A DNA stretch of 8,186 bases from Candidatus Poseidoniia archaeon. Its GTDB lineage: Archaea > Thermoplasmatota > Poseidoniia > MGIII > CG-Epi1. The stretch lies in contig JAPYSZ010000015.1 of the NCBI GenBank assembly GCA_029941645.1, positions 1 through 8,186 of the forward strand, written 5' to 3'. A program made the position numbers and the translations under genes. This document shows, piece by piece, positions 1 to 6,880 of the stretch; the stretch's first letter is position 1, and each line of letters starts with the position of its first letter. The notes below the pieces were generated by a model that did no database searches, was not told the DNA's origin, and saw nothing but the letters and a program-made list of their open reading frames with translations.

Positions 1-406
1 CAATCAGAATGATAGCCGTTACATTATCAATAACTACTGAAATTAAGGTTGTAAAGGTACCCAAATAAACAACTAACATCCAAGGATCTCCTTTGGACAG
101 TTTAGTGGCTTTTATAGCTACAAATTCAAAGAATCCACATATTTCTAACATTGCTGCAAAAATCATCATTCCTATTAGCAGACCTATAACATTGAAATCA
201 ATTGCCGAGAATAAATTATGTTCACAATGGTCGCTACCGTGTCCTGAACACCAATCTAATGAACCATAAATCTTTCCAATTATTAACATAGCTACAGCAC
301 CACCCCATGCTGCTAGACTACGATGAACAAATTCTCCAAGAATTAGTACAAAGGCTACGATAAAAATCAACAGGATTAAAAGTGCATCAATGCTCATAGT
401 TATCAT
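1..406 (-). CDS. ArsB/NhaD (SLC13-like) ion permease, N-terminal part
   Basis: This is the N-terminal ~135 residues of a multi-pass inner-membrane transporter; the rest lies beyond the left edge. Residues 5-23 and about 30-47 are hydrophobic helices. Residues 70-97 (FNVIGLLIGMMIFAAMLEI, then GFFEF) and the KLSKGDPW / SVVIDNVTAIILI stretch at 102-135 match the conserved core of the ArsB/NhaD permease superfamily, whose members move arsenite, Na+/H+ or dicarboxylates. The DNVT motif (127-130) is typical of the first half-repeat. Substrate cannot be told from this part. Residues 53-63 form an unusual Cys/His-rich loop (CSGHGSDHCEH) between helices 2 and 3. Two in-frame ATGs are possible, at 406 and 397. 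An AT-rich TTTTATT at 423-429 lies about 29 bases before the second, which favours it if the transcript is leaderless. The gene starts 24 bases after the purL stop on the same strand, so co-transcription is also possible, with no obvious functional link to purines. Confidence 0.83.
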   Translation of the reverse strand, partial: MITMSIDALLILLIFIVAFVLILGEFVHRSLAAWGGAVAMLIIGKIYGSLDWCSGHGSDHCEHNLFSAIDFNVIGLLIGMMIFAAMLEICGFFEFVAIKATKLSKGDPWMLVVYLGTFTTLISVVIDNVTAIILI

Positions 407-430
407 TTATTCTAAGTACTCAATAAAAGC

Positions 431-2722
431 TTAAGCCAACCGGTCCCAAATTGGACTCATCCAATCATTTCTCAATTTTTCAATCTCAAAACTCGATATT
501 TCTTTACCATTCTTAGTAAATATCATTCTATCATCTACATCTCCAATTTTAACTGCAAAATCAAATCGTTTTTCAAAATCATTTTCACAACCAGACTTAA
601 CTTGTACCACCCATCTACCATTAGTCTCGCTAAATAATTCGATATCCGCCCTTAAATCACTAGTTAGTTCGATTTTAGCTCCTATTCCACTCATACACAT
701 TTCTATGATTGATAGTGCTAATCCTCCAGTTGAAATATCGTGACATGCAACAACCTCACCATTTTCGATTGCTTGAATCAATTGTTCCATACGTGGCATA
801 AATGCTTCAAAATCAGTGACAGGAACTTTTGGACATGATACACCTAAGGTTCTGTAGTACAAACTTGCACCCATTTCTTCTCTAGTTTTTCCGACAAGCC
901 AAATGGTTCCTTCATTTTTCATATCGCTCGTTACACATTTTCTAATATCTTTTACTAATCCAATTCCCATCAACACTGGCGTTGGAGGAATTGCTCCATC
1001 CTGTGTTTCATTATACAAACTGACATTGCCTGAAACATATGGGACATCAACTGCTGTTGCAGCATCTTTTAGTGCTTCACAGGTAGCGCGAAACTGCCCC
1101 ATAATATCGGGTCTGCGAGGGTTTCCAAAACAGAGACAATCAGCTAATGAATCAATTCTAGCTCCAACAGAAGCTAAATTTCTACAAACTTCTTCCACAG
1201 CATTCATCGTACCATGGTATGGATTTGCTTCCATAAGGTAAGGATTAACATCGGATGTCAATGCCAATCCTTTCCATGAATCATCAACAGGTTTTATCAC
1301 AGATGAATCACCAGGGACGTCTTTTCCAATAGGACCTTGTATTGGTTTAAGAACGGTTTTTCCTCTAACTTCATGATCATATTGGCGAATTACCCAATCT
1401 TTTGATGCAACTTCAGGCTGACTAATTATATCAATAATTTGGTTGCTAATATCACTTGGATATTCAGGTAAGGGTGCAGCCTTACCAACATCATATTCAG
1501 GTAAATTATAGGGTCTTTTGTATACTGGACCGCCAGTTGTGAATTCCAAATCCAAATTTAGAATTTCAATACCTTTATAATTAACAATATTTCTTTTTTC
1601 AGAAATAACTTCACCAATAGTTACGGCTTCTACATCCCAAGCTTCACATCTAGCCAGAACTTTGTCTACATTTTCAGGTGTGACTGTAAACATCATTCTT
1701 TCTTGAGATTCAGATACCCAAATTTCCCAAGGAGGCATATTTTCGACTTTCAGATGTACCTTTTCAAGATTAACCATAGCACCAAATCCTCCATCTAATG
1801 CAAGTTCTCCTACTACACAGGAAAGCCCTCCTCCTCCTAAATCTTTCATTCCTGTCAATAATTTCATTTTATTTAATTCTAAACATAAATGCATTAGCGG
1901 TTCTTTAGTTATTGGATCGCCCATTTGTACTGCCCCAATATCTTCATCAGCTCCTGCATCCAAATCTCTTGATGCAAAAGTTACTCCATGAATCCCATCT
2001 CTCCCCGTTCTTCCCCCTGCTAATATGTAAATATCACCTATATCTCCTGCTTTACTATGAATCATTAATTCTTTTTCAACGATACCCACACACCCAACAT
2101 TCACTAGAGGATTTCCGGTGTATTTTGGATGAAAAGCAACTTGTCCTGCAACAGTAGGTATTCCGACTCTGTTTCCATAATCACGTATTCCAGCAACAAC
2201 CCCTCCCATCAAGTATCTTGGATGTTTCACACCTTCAGCTAAAGTATCTCGCGGTGTATCTAAATCTCCAAAGAATAGTGGATCAATTAATGCAATTGGT
2301 TGAGCACCCATACAAACAACATCTCTTAGAATACCACCAATTCCAGTAGCTGAGCCACCATAAGGATCTAGTGCAGAAGGATGATTATGTGATTCTAATC
2401 CAACGGCATAATAGTGATTATCATCGAATTCCATTATTCCAGCATCTTCTCTTGCAATTACTTTTTTACTTGAGTTAAGTCCAAATACAGTTTCTTCTAA
2501 AACTGGTTTTGAAGATTTGTAGCAACAGTGTTCAGACCATGCTTGGTCTATAGCTTGAAGTTCAACATCAGTGGGTTTTCTTTTTTCTTTTTCAAAGTAT
2601 TCTTTTACTTTTTCCATCTCATCCGGTAGTAAACCTAAACCTAAGTTACTAGTCACTTCAGCTAAATCTTCTTCTAAGTTAACATAAAATACATTTTTGG
2701 CATTGGGAACAGGTTCCAGCAT
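431..2722 (-). CDS. purL: Phosphoribosylformylglycinamidine synthase, small-type PurL subunit
   Basis: PurL is the ATP-dependent synthetase subunit of FGAM synthase. It converts FGAR plus ammonia (from PurQ) to FGAM in cytosolic purine synthesis. The 763-residue length fits the small PurL of archaea and Gram-positive bacteria, which needs separate PurS and PurQ, rather than the ~1300-residue fused enzyme. Recognisable motifs in order are WSEHC (62-66), ESHNHPS (110-116) with the following PYGGSATGIGGILRD, GRTGRDGIHGVTFASRD near 240, KDLGGGGLS near 295, ESQERM near 340, the second-half NPYHGTMNAVEEVCRNLASVGA, SGNVSLYNET, and DISTGGLALSIIEM near the C-terminus. The frame is intact with no missing motif. 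The start ATG shares one base with the purS stop (TAATG), and a GGTGG lies 7 bases upstream, so translational coupling is likely. PurQ is absent from the window and must be encoded elsewhere. Confidence 0.97.
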   Translation of the reverse strand: MLEPVPNAKNVFYVNLEEDLAEVTSNLGLGLLPDEMEKVKEYFEKEKRKPTDVELQAIDQAWSEHCCYKSSKPVLEETVFGLNSSKKVIAREDAGIMEFDDNHYYAVGLESHNHPSALDPYGGSATGIGGILRDVVCMGAQPIALIDPLFFGDLDTPRDTLAEGVKHPRYLMGGVVAGIRDYGNRVGIPTVAGQVAFHPKYTGNPLVNVGCVGIVEKELMIHSKAGDIGDIYILAGGRTGRDGIHGVTFASRDLDAGADEDIGAVQMGDPITKEPLMHLCLELNKMKLLTGMKDLGGGGLSCVVGELALDGGFGAMVNLEKVHLKVENMPPWEIWVSESQERMMFTVTPENVDKVLARCEAWDVEAVTIGEVISEKRNIVNYKGIEILNLDLEFTTGGPVYKRPYNLPEYDVGKAAPLPEYPSDISNQIIDIISQPEVASKDWVIRQYDHEVRGKTVLKPIQGPIGKDVPGDSSVIKPVDDSWKGLALTSDVNPYLMEANPYHGTMNAVEEVCRNLASVGARIDSLADCLCFGNPRRPDIMGQFRATCEALKDAATAVDVPYVSGNVSLYNETQDGAIPPTPVLMGIGLVKDIRKCVTSDMKNEGTIWLVGKTREEMGASLYYRTLGVSCPKVPVTDFEAFMPRMEQLIQAIENGEVVACHDISTGGLALSIIEMCMSGIGAKIELTSDLRADIELFSETNGRWVVQVKSGCENDFEKRFDFAVKIGDVDDRMIFTKNGKEISSFEIEKLRNDWMSPIWDRLA

Positions 2723-2967
2723 TAATCTGCCACCGCTATTGAATAATCATGTACTACTGGATTAGCTAGTAGTCTTTGACACATCTTCTCTGCTTCAGCA
2801 AGTGCCGTTTCTTGATTGCCATCTATAACAACTCTATAGCATTTCGCAGATTTCACAGTATTTACGTTCTCAAAACCAAGAAGATTCAGCGCTTTCTGAA
2901 CATTTGCACCTTCAGGGTCAGCCATTCCCGATTTTAGCCCGATTCGTATTTCTATTTCTGTAGACAT
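2722..2967 (-). CDS. purS: Phosphoribosylformylglycinamidine synthase subunit PurS
   Basis: PurS is the small structural subunit that bridges PurL and the glutaminase PurQ in the three-part FGAM synthase. The 81-residue length is normal for the family. The sequence shows the expected pattern of an N-terminal beta strand (EIEIRIGLKSGMADPEG), a short helix (ANVQKALNLLGF), a strand containing VNTVKSAKCYRVVID, and a C-terminal helix with LANPVVHDYSI. The DPEG plus ALNLLGFENV combination corresponds to the family signature (DPqG, aL..LGf..V). It overlaps purL by one base, as expected for partners made in equal amounts. There is no clear Shine-Dalgarno before the ATG. The 56 bases upstream are very AT-rich and hold TATA-like stretches, so this may begin its own transcript rather than depend on the lipid genes upstream. 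Confidence 0.94.
   Translation of the reverse strand: MSTEIEIRIGLKSGMADPEGANVQKALNLLGFENVNTVKSAKCYRVVIDGNQETALAEAEKMCQRLLANPVVHDYSIAVAD
2730..2734 (-). promoter_or_regulatory. Shine-Dalgarno-like site for purL
   Basis: GGTGG on the minus strand, inside the 3' end of purS, lies seven bases before the purL ATG and partly matches the archaeal GGAGGTGAT consensus. With the TAATG overlap it supports re-initiation on purL after purS. Confidence 0.45.
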
Positions 2968-2995
2968 AAAACTCTAATATTATAGATTGAGAGCG

Positions 2996-3010
2996 GGATA
3001 AAAATTAAAC
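2996..3010 (-). promoter_or_regulatory. Possible TATA element upstream of purS
   Basis: The 56 bases between the pgpA-like stop (3024) and the purS ATG (2967) are very AT-rich. On the minus strand TTTAATTTTTAT lies about 30-43 bases before the ATG, a fair archaeal TATA position with a short leader. A second stretch, TATAATATT (2976-2984), sits too close to the ATG to serve it. Read-through from the lipid genes is equally possible. Confidence 0.3.
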
Positions 3011-3023
3011 GGATAAATTATTT

Positions 3024-3512
3024 CTAAATTATATTGAATTGAAGAATAAGCAAAATAAAAATTAGAGTTTGAAATCCAGCAGCAACATCATCTAGAATTA
3101 TGCCATGCCCCCCCTTCATATTTTCTAAATCTTTTGCAGGCCATATTTTCAACACATCAAAGATTCTAAAAGAAATAAAAGATAAAATCCATATGTTTGT
3201 TGTTAAGTCCACTCCAAAAATAATTAGAAAGCCAATAGGAATCAAGTAACCAATAACTTCATCCATCACATAAATTCCCGGATCTTTTCCATATCTATCC
3301 TCACACCATGGAGCAATTTGTAATCCAATATAGTAAAAGATACCACACAGCCCTAATAGCAAATAACCAGAGTAATCAACTATGTTTTCAACGATAAGAT
3401 ATGCTAAGATTAAGGATCCGAATGACCCAAATGTTCCAGGAGCTACAGGTGCTCTTCCTAAAAAGAAAAAAGATACGAACGCTTCTTTGATTAAATCTTT
3501 AGATTCACTCAT
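3024..3512 (-). CDS. pgpA: PgpA-family lipid phosphatase (probable archaetidyl-alcohol-phosphate phosphatase)
   Basis: This is a 162-residue membrane protein of the PgpA (phosphatidylglycerophosphatase A) family, which removes the terminal phosphate from a glycerophosphate-type lipid head group. Family blocks are easy to see: LGRAPVAPGTFGS (18-30), MDEVIG (83-88), FRIFDVLKIWPAKDLE (115-130) and KGGHGIILDDVAAG (133-146). The acidic residues of DEVIG and LDDVAAG are the family's conserved metal/phosphate site. Hydrophobic helices lie at about 31-44, 49-65, 88-101, 106-116 and 146-160. It overlaps the CDP-alcohol phosphotransferase by 8 bases (ATGAGTGA) and has GAGG six bases before its ATG. That organisation implies it acts directly after the synthase, dephosphorylating archaetidylinositol phosphate. 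Archaetidylglycerol phosphate is the alternative substrate and cannot be excluded from sequence. The family call is strong; the substrate is inferred from context. Confidence 0.9.
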   Translation of the reverse strand: MSESKDLIKEAFVSFFFLGRAPVAPGTFGSFGSLILAYLIVENIVDYSGYLLLGLCGIFYYIGLQIAPWCEDRYGKDPGIYVMDEVIGYLIPIGFLIIFGVDLTTNIWILSFISFRIFDVLKIWPAKDLENMKGGHGIILDDVAAGFQTLIFILLILQFNII

Positions 3513-4143
3513 CTTTCGCCTCGGCCCAAAAATGATACATTCTTTGTAGCACAGTTATATTTCCAAATATGGCTAAGAATGCGACAATCCAAGTAATTAT
3601 GGTTTCTACATCTCCCATTAATTCTCCAATTAATAGTCCTATTCCCAATATGAACCACCTTTCAGGCCTTTCAATAACGCCTATTCCTTCTTGCGTGACA
3701 CCCAATCTTTCGGCCGCAGCCCTGCTATATGAGGTCTGGAAAGCTCCAGCCAATGCAATTATAGCCCATAATTCACCAGAGACAAATTCCAAGCCTCCAA
3801 TTGGTTTCATCCAACCGCCAAGGATTAAGGCACCAAATGCGATACAATCAGCATATCTATCAATGACGGCATCGAGGTATCCACCTTTGATAGAGGTAGT
3901 CCCAGTAGAGCGCGCAACTAGTCCGTCAGCCCCATCGAATAGACAAGCTATTAGTCCAATCAAGAAGGCATAGTAGATATCGGGTTCATCATCTCTATTC
4001 ATGCATAAAAACCATGCAGCACAAAAAGTTAAGACAAGTCCTGCTATTGTGATATGATTTGGTCTGATTCCCAATTTCCCTATGGCTTTACCCAGAGGTT
4101 CAAGAGCTCTTCCAGTACTTTTTTTCAACGTTTTACTAAGCAT
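3505..4143 (-). CDS. CDP-alcohol phosphotransferase, probable archaetidylinositol phosphate synthase
   Basis: This integral membrane enzyme transfers a phospho-alcohol head group onto CDP-activated lipid. The family motif is perfect: D70-x2-D73-G74-x2-A77-R78-x8-G87-x3-D91-x3-D95, with all four metal-binding aspartates present. The N-terminal block LGIRPNHITIAGL (24-36) is also typical. Residues SYSRAAAERLGV (138-149) and GVIERPERW (155-163) resemble the inositol-phosphate-using branch (actinobacterial PIP synthase and archaeal AIP synthase, which use 1L-myo-inositol 1-phosphate), so archaetidylinositol phosphate is the favoured product. An archaetidylglycerophosphate or archaetidylserine product is less likely. 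About six hydrophobic helices are visible, and 212 residues is normal for the family. The ATG at 4143 gives the expected N-terminus (LSKTLKKSTGRALEPLGKAIG). It is divergent from purC and is followed with overlap by the pgpA-like gene, giving a synthase-phosphatase pair. Confidence 0.91.
   Translation of the reverse strand: MLSKTLKKSTGRALEPLGKAIGKLGIRPNHITIAGLVLTFCAAWFLCMNRDDEPDIYYAFLIGLIACLFDGADGLVARSTGTTSIKGGYLDAVIDRYADCIAFGALILGGWMKPIGGLEFVSGELWAIIALAGAFQTSYSRAAAERLGVTQEGIGVIERPERWFILGIGLLIGELMGDVETIITWIVAFLAIFGNITVLQRMYHFWAEAKDE
3519..3522 (-). promoter_or_regulatory. Shine-Dalgarno-like site for the pgpA-like gene
   Basis: GAGG on the minus strand, inside the end of the phosphotransferase gene, is six bases before the ATG at 3512. 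It fixes that ATG as the start and contrasts with the first genes of transcripts here, which show no such site. Confidence 0.5.
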
Positions 4144-4202
4144 TGGTTAGAAGTCGTACGGGAGTGGTTCTTTTAGTCCCTTGCGCAATTAGCATATTAT
4201 AC
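4144..4202. promoter_or_regulatory. Divergent promoter region between lipid and purC transcripts
   Basis: These 59 bases separate the ATG of the minus-strand phosphotransferase (4143) from the chosen ATG of purC (4203). Both directions must be served from here. An AT-rich core, TTCTTTTAGT (4168-4177; CTAAAAG on the other strand), lies about 30 bases from each start. A second, TATTATA (4194-4200), lies next to the purC start. The distances fit archaeal TATA boxes of leaderless transcripts, but the boxes are weak matches. No Shine-Dalgarno precedes either ATG. The call is positional inference. Confidence 0.4.
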
Positions 4203-5165
4203 ATGGACCGCGACATGCTAAAACGGCAACTCGAATATACTCTCGAAGAGACAAATTTTGATGATCAAGGTGAGCTTTATCGAGGAAAAGTCCGTGATAA
4301 CTATGTCAACGAAGATACCATAACAATGGTTACAACGGATAGAATTTCTGCTTTTGATAGAGTGTTAGGAACTGTTCCTTTCAAAGGCCAATCATTAGTG
4401 GAATTAGCAGATTGGTGGTTTGGAGAAACTGCAGATATTGTAGCTAATCATGTAATTAGGCGCCCTCATCCTAATGTTTGGACTGTAAGAAAATGTGATC
4501 CAATTCAAGTTGAAATGGTAGTTAGAGGATATCTTACAGGAGTAACATCAACATCAGCCTGGACAGCATATGAACGAGGTGATAGAGAATTCTGTGGTAA
4601 TGAGTTGCCAAACGGGATGCGCAAAAATGAAAAACTTCCTGAGCCAATTATTACACCTTCTACCAAAGCAGCTAAAGGCGGCCATGATGAGTCCGTACCT
4701 CCATCTGAACTCTACAAACGTGGTGTAGTTGATCCGGCACTGTACAAGGAATTAGCCCGTATTTCCATGCGTCTGTATGAAAGAGGAGTTTCTAGATCTG
4801 CAGATCATGGTTTAATTTTCGTTGATACAAAGTATGAATTTGGAATATCGAATGGAAAAATAATGTTGATGGACGAGGTCAATACACCAGACTCAAGTCG
4901 ATATTGGATGGCCAAGGATTATGAAAAACGTTTTGAAAAGAAAGAAGAACCAAGAAAATTAGATAAAGAATACGTTCGAACTTGGTTAGCTGATAAAGGA
5001 TTCACAGGTGATGGAAAACCACCTAAATTAACAAATGAATTACGAATCGAGGCTGCAGCTAGATATATGGAATTAGTAGAAACATTTACAGGAGAACCAA
5101 TGCAACTTGAAATAGGTCCTGTGGACGAGTCTATTTACTCGATACTTAATCCATTTGCATATTAA
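4203..5165 (+). CDS. purC: SAICAR synthase (phosphoribosylaminoimidazole-succinocarboxamide synthase), long form
   Basis: PurC joins CAIR and aspartate using ATP to give SAICAR in cytosolic purine synthesis. Family motifs, numbered from the ATG at 4203, are YRGKVRDNY (26-34, nucleotide-binding loop), TDRISAFD (45-52), VVRGYLTG (107-113), PIITPSTKAAKGGHDE (148-163), DHGLIFVDTKYEFG (201-214) and MDEVNTPDSSRYW (223-235). At 320 residues it belongs to the long type seen in yeast Ade1 and many bacteria, not the ~240-residue short type common in other archaea. The frame stays open upstream to a TTG at 4143, but the 20 extra residues look unlike PurC and the TTG overlaps the opposite gene's ATG. ATG 4203 (MDRDMLKRQ) or ATG 4215 (MLKRQLEYT) is therefore the likely start. 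It lies across a divergent promoter from the lipid pair and is not contiguous with purSL, so purine genes are split between the two arms. Confidence 0.95.
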   Translation: MDRDMLKRQLEYTLEETNFDDQGELYRGKVRDNYVNEDTITMVTTDRISAFDRVLGTVPFKGQSLVELADWWFGETADIVANHVIRRPHPNVWTVRKCDPIQVEMVVRGYLTGVTSTSAWTAYERGDREFCGNELPNGMRKNEKLPEPIITPSTKAAKGGHDESVPPSELYKRGVVDPALYKELARISMRLYERGVSRSADHGLIFVDTKYEFGISNGKIMLMDEVNTPDSSRYWMAKDYEKRFEKKEEPRKLDKEYVRTWLADKGFTGDGKPPKLTNELRIEAAARYMELVETFTGEPMQLEIGPVDESIYSILNPFAY

Positions 5166-5213
5166 ACATAATCGTCAGCTTTATATCTTAAGCCCAAACG
5201 TGTCTTATCTCAA

Positions 5214-5219
5214 TATATA
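5214..5219 (+). promoter_or_regulatory. TATA box candidate for the coiled-coil gene
   Basis: TATATA is centred about 26 bases before the ATG at 5243. That is the spacing expected if transcription starts at or beside the start codon, as in archaeal leaderless mRNAs. A second AT-rich stretch, TTTATATCTTAA (5180-5191), could drive a transcript with a ~30-base leader. The 77-base gap after purC and the absence of a clear Shine-Dalgarno support a separate promoter here. Confidence 0.5.
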
Positions 5220-5242
5220 GAATATGTATTGGAAAAATAGGA

Positions 5243-6133
5243 ATGGCCCAGAAAAAGAATAGAAATCAGCAAAAGCCAAAATCGGAAATTATCTTAGCTG
5301 AAGAGCGCTTTCAAAATTGTATAGTAAAAAGAAATGCTCTAAATGACGAAGCCCGAGTTTTGAGGGATGAGCGTAATGCACTGCATGACCAACGAAGCAA
5401 GGTCATGGAAGAAATAATGAAGCATCGTGAAGCGATGAAATCAAATTCCAAGTCTAAAACTAAACACCAAAATGCACGTAATGGGGCTCAAGAAAAAGCA
5501 AAGAAATTAATCGAACTTAAGCAACAAAAAAGGGAAGGTACGAAAGCCGGAAAATCTATGAAAGATACAGTTCAGGCATTACATTCAGAAATTCTTAATT
5601 TAGAAAAGAGAAGAGAAACTACAGAAATGTCGATTGCTAAAGAAAGAGAAATCATGGATAAATTAGCTATTCTTCGAAGAAGTCTTGATGACCAAGAGGA
5701 AGTTCTGTTAACCCAAGAACATCTTGATGCAGAAGTTTCTGAACTCGATGTAAGTATAGATACAGAATTTTCAAAAGCAGATGAAGAGCACAAGTCAGTC
5801 GTGGATTTTGCACGTTTAAACAAAAAGATATACAAAAAAGTCACCACGATTATGAAGGAAGCTTCCCATCTTTCTACAGAGGCAGATAAGAAACATAAAG
5901 AATTTGTCGATTGTCGAAAGAAGGCTGATAATCAACATGCTAAAGCAATGGAAATGCTTGATACGTTAAGAACACATAAAAAAACAGCTAGCGAAGAACG
6001 CCAAGCTCGCTGGCAAGTTGTTAAAGATCATAGAAAAAATATTAAGGAAGAGTTGTATGATCCAAAGAAGTTAGAGAATGTGGCAGATGATGCCCTTCAA
6101 CAGTTGATGTCTGGCGGTAAAATTAATCTTTAA
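5243..6133 (+). CDS. COG1340-like archaeal coiled-coil protein, function unknown
   Basis: This 296-residue, highly charged protein lacks membrane segments and a signal peptide and is almost entirely helical coiled coil. Lys/Arg/Glu-rich heptad stretches run from about 15 to 66, 82 to 168 and 176 to 275. A low-complexity Ser/Lys patch (67-75) breaks the first two. The segment LEKRRETTEMSIAKEREIMDKL (120-141, read in two parts) and the C-terminal tail DALQQLMSGGKINL resemble the internal 'Le..r.tt....ERel..kI' block and closing 'l..G.ki.l' of the archaeal coiled-coil family often listed as COG1340. That assignment rests on recall and is moderately secure. No enzymatic domain is visible. Such proteins have been misannotated as phosphoserine phosphatases, which nothing here supports. 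Its stop overlaps the next gene's start (TAATG), so it is co-translated with the nucleotidyltransferase. A scaffold or nucleic-acid/ribosome-associated role is possible but unproven. Confidence 0.82.
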   Translation: MAQKKNRNQQKPKSEIILAEERFQNCIVKRNALNDEARVLRDERNALHDQRSKVMEEIMKHREAMKSNSKSKTKHQNARNGAQEKAKKLIELKQQKREGTKAGKSMKDTVQALHSEILNLEKRRETTEMSIAKEREIMDKLAILRRSLDDQEEVLLTQEHLDAEVSELDVSIDTEFSKADEEHKSVVDFARLNKKIYKKVTTIMKEASHLSTEADKKHKEFVDCRKKADNQHAKAMEMLDTLRTHKKTASEERQARWQVVKDHRKNIKEELYDPKKLENVADDALQQLMSGGKINL

Positions 6134-6861
6134 TGGATTCAATCGTTTTAGCTGGTGGTTTTGCCAAGCGAATGTTGCCACTTACTGAGAAAACACCCAA
6201 ACAGCTTCTTGATGTAGCAGGTAAGCCAATGCTTTCTCATGTCTTACATTCGTTAGAGAGTGTATCACCTGATAGAGTCATTGTCTCGGTTAATAGTTTT
6301 TTTGCACCAAATTTCAATAAATTTGTAGAAGGTTATGAAGGTCCATTAAATCTACAACTTTTTGTTGAATCTAGCAATAGTGAAGATGAAAAATTAGGTG
6401 CTTTAGGAGCATTAAATTTGCTTTTTAATGAATTGTCAATCACAGGTCCTGTCATTATTGCGGGAGGAGATAATTTATCAGATTTTGATTTAAGTCGAAT
6501 GTTAACTCAATCTGATAAAACTCAAAGAGATGTAATCGGATTATACGATGTTGAAGATTATGAGCTTGCTAAACTTTATGGAATTGCAGAAATAGATGGG
6601 GATCGAATAGTAGATTTTATTGAAAAACCAGCGGAACCAGAATCTACATTAGCTGCAACAGCATATTGGTTATTATCTGAAGATGGTGTATCTAATTTTT
6701 TTGAATATATTAATTCTGGAGGCGATCGTGATGCACTTGGTAATTTCTTAGCTTGGAATGTTAGGAGAAATGACGTTAGATGTGTTTCTTTTCGTGGAAA
6801 TTGGTATGACATTGGAGATTTAGAGTCATACAAGGCTGCCCAAAAATGGTTAACAAATTAA
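6133..6861 (+). CDS. RmlA-like sugar-phosphate nucleotidyltransferase
   Basis: This 242-residue cytosolic enzyme of the NTP_transferase (GT-A fold) family couples a sugar 1-phosphate to an NTP to give an NDP-sugar and pyrophosphate. The N-terminal signature is clear: LAGGFAKRMLPLTEKTPKQLLDVAGKP spans residues 6-32, with the nucleotide-binding LAGG loop, Arg13 and Lys23. GGDN (111-114) supplies the metal-binding Asp, EKP (164-166) contacts the sugar, and GNWYDIGDLESY (222-233) closes the active site as in RmlA and UTP-glucose-1-phosphate enzymes. The protein is short; no hexapeptide acyltransferase tail is present, so it is a stand-alone transferase. Sugar and base specificity cannot be read. 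A product feeding surface glycosylation or glycolipid synthesis is plausible because the next gene processes cell-surface proteins. The start shares one base with the preceding stop. Only a weak GGCGGT lies upstream, 14 bases away, which fits coupling rather than independent initiation. Confidence 0.88.
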   Translation: MDSIVLAGGFAKRMLPLTEKTPKQLLDVAGKPMLSHVLHSLESVSPDRVIVSVNSFFAPNFNKFVEGYEGPLNLQLFVESSNSEDEKLGALGALNLLFNELSITGPVIIAGGDNLSDFDLSRMLTQSDKTQRDVIGLYDVEDYELAKLYGIAEIDGDRIVDFIEKPAEPESTLAATAYWLLSEDGVSNFFEYINSGGDRDALGNFLAWNVRRNDVRCVSFRGNWYDIGDLESYKAAQKWLTN

Positions 6862-6870
6862 ACCAGAGGG

Positions 6871-6880
6871 TTTTTTTAGA
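6871..6880 (+). promoter_or_regulatory. T-rich TATA-like box before the archaeosortase fusion gene
   Basis: A run of seven T followed by AGA sits in the 39-base gap and is centred about 26 bases before the ATG at 6901, where an archaeal TATA box would lie for a leaderless mRNA. It shares a T/A-rich core ending in TAG with the boxes before purC and the coiled-coil gene. A T-run straight after a gene can also act as an archaeal terminator for the upstream transcript, and the two readings are not exclusive. No Shine-Dalgarno is seen before the ATG. Confidence 0.4.

Noticed and set aside
903..1241. Open frame on the plus strand within purL
   Set aside because: It is antisense to well-conserved purL sequence, resembles no family and lacks a start signal.
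1912..2157. Second plus-strand open frame within purL
   Set aside because: Antisense to purL motifs, with low-complexity Leu/His composition expected of a shadow frame.
2968..3023. Small RNA or tRNA in the purS upstream gap
   Set aside because: Only 56 AT-rich bases with no cloverleaf or stable hairpin visible.
3569..3973. Plus-strand open frame opposite the CDP-alcohol phosphotransferase
   Set aside because: It lies wholly over the conserved DxxDGxxAR gene and has no recognisable feature.
4143..4202. A TTG start for purC at 4143 adding 20 residues
   Set aside because: The extension lacks any PurC similarity, uses a weak start overlapping the ATG of the opposite gene, and would fill the only space available for divergent promoters.
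5572..5847. Minus-strand open frame inside the coiled-coil gene
   Set aside because: The Ser/Leu-rich product is what the antisense of Lys/Glu-rich codons gives.
5243..6133. Phosphoserine phosphatase label sometimes given to such coiled-coil proteins
   Set aside because: No HAD-type DxDxT motif or other phosphatase residues are present in the helical sequence.
6576..6833. Minus-strand open frame inside the nucleotidyltransferase gene
   Set aside because: It covers the antisense of the EKP and GNWYDIGD blocks and has no support of its own.
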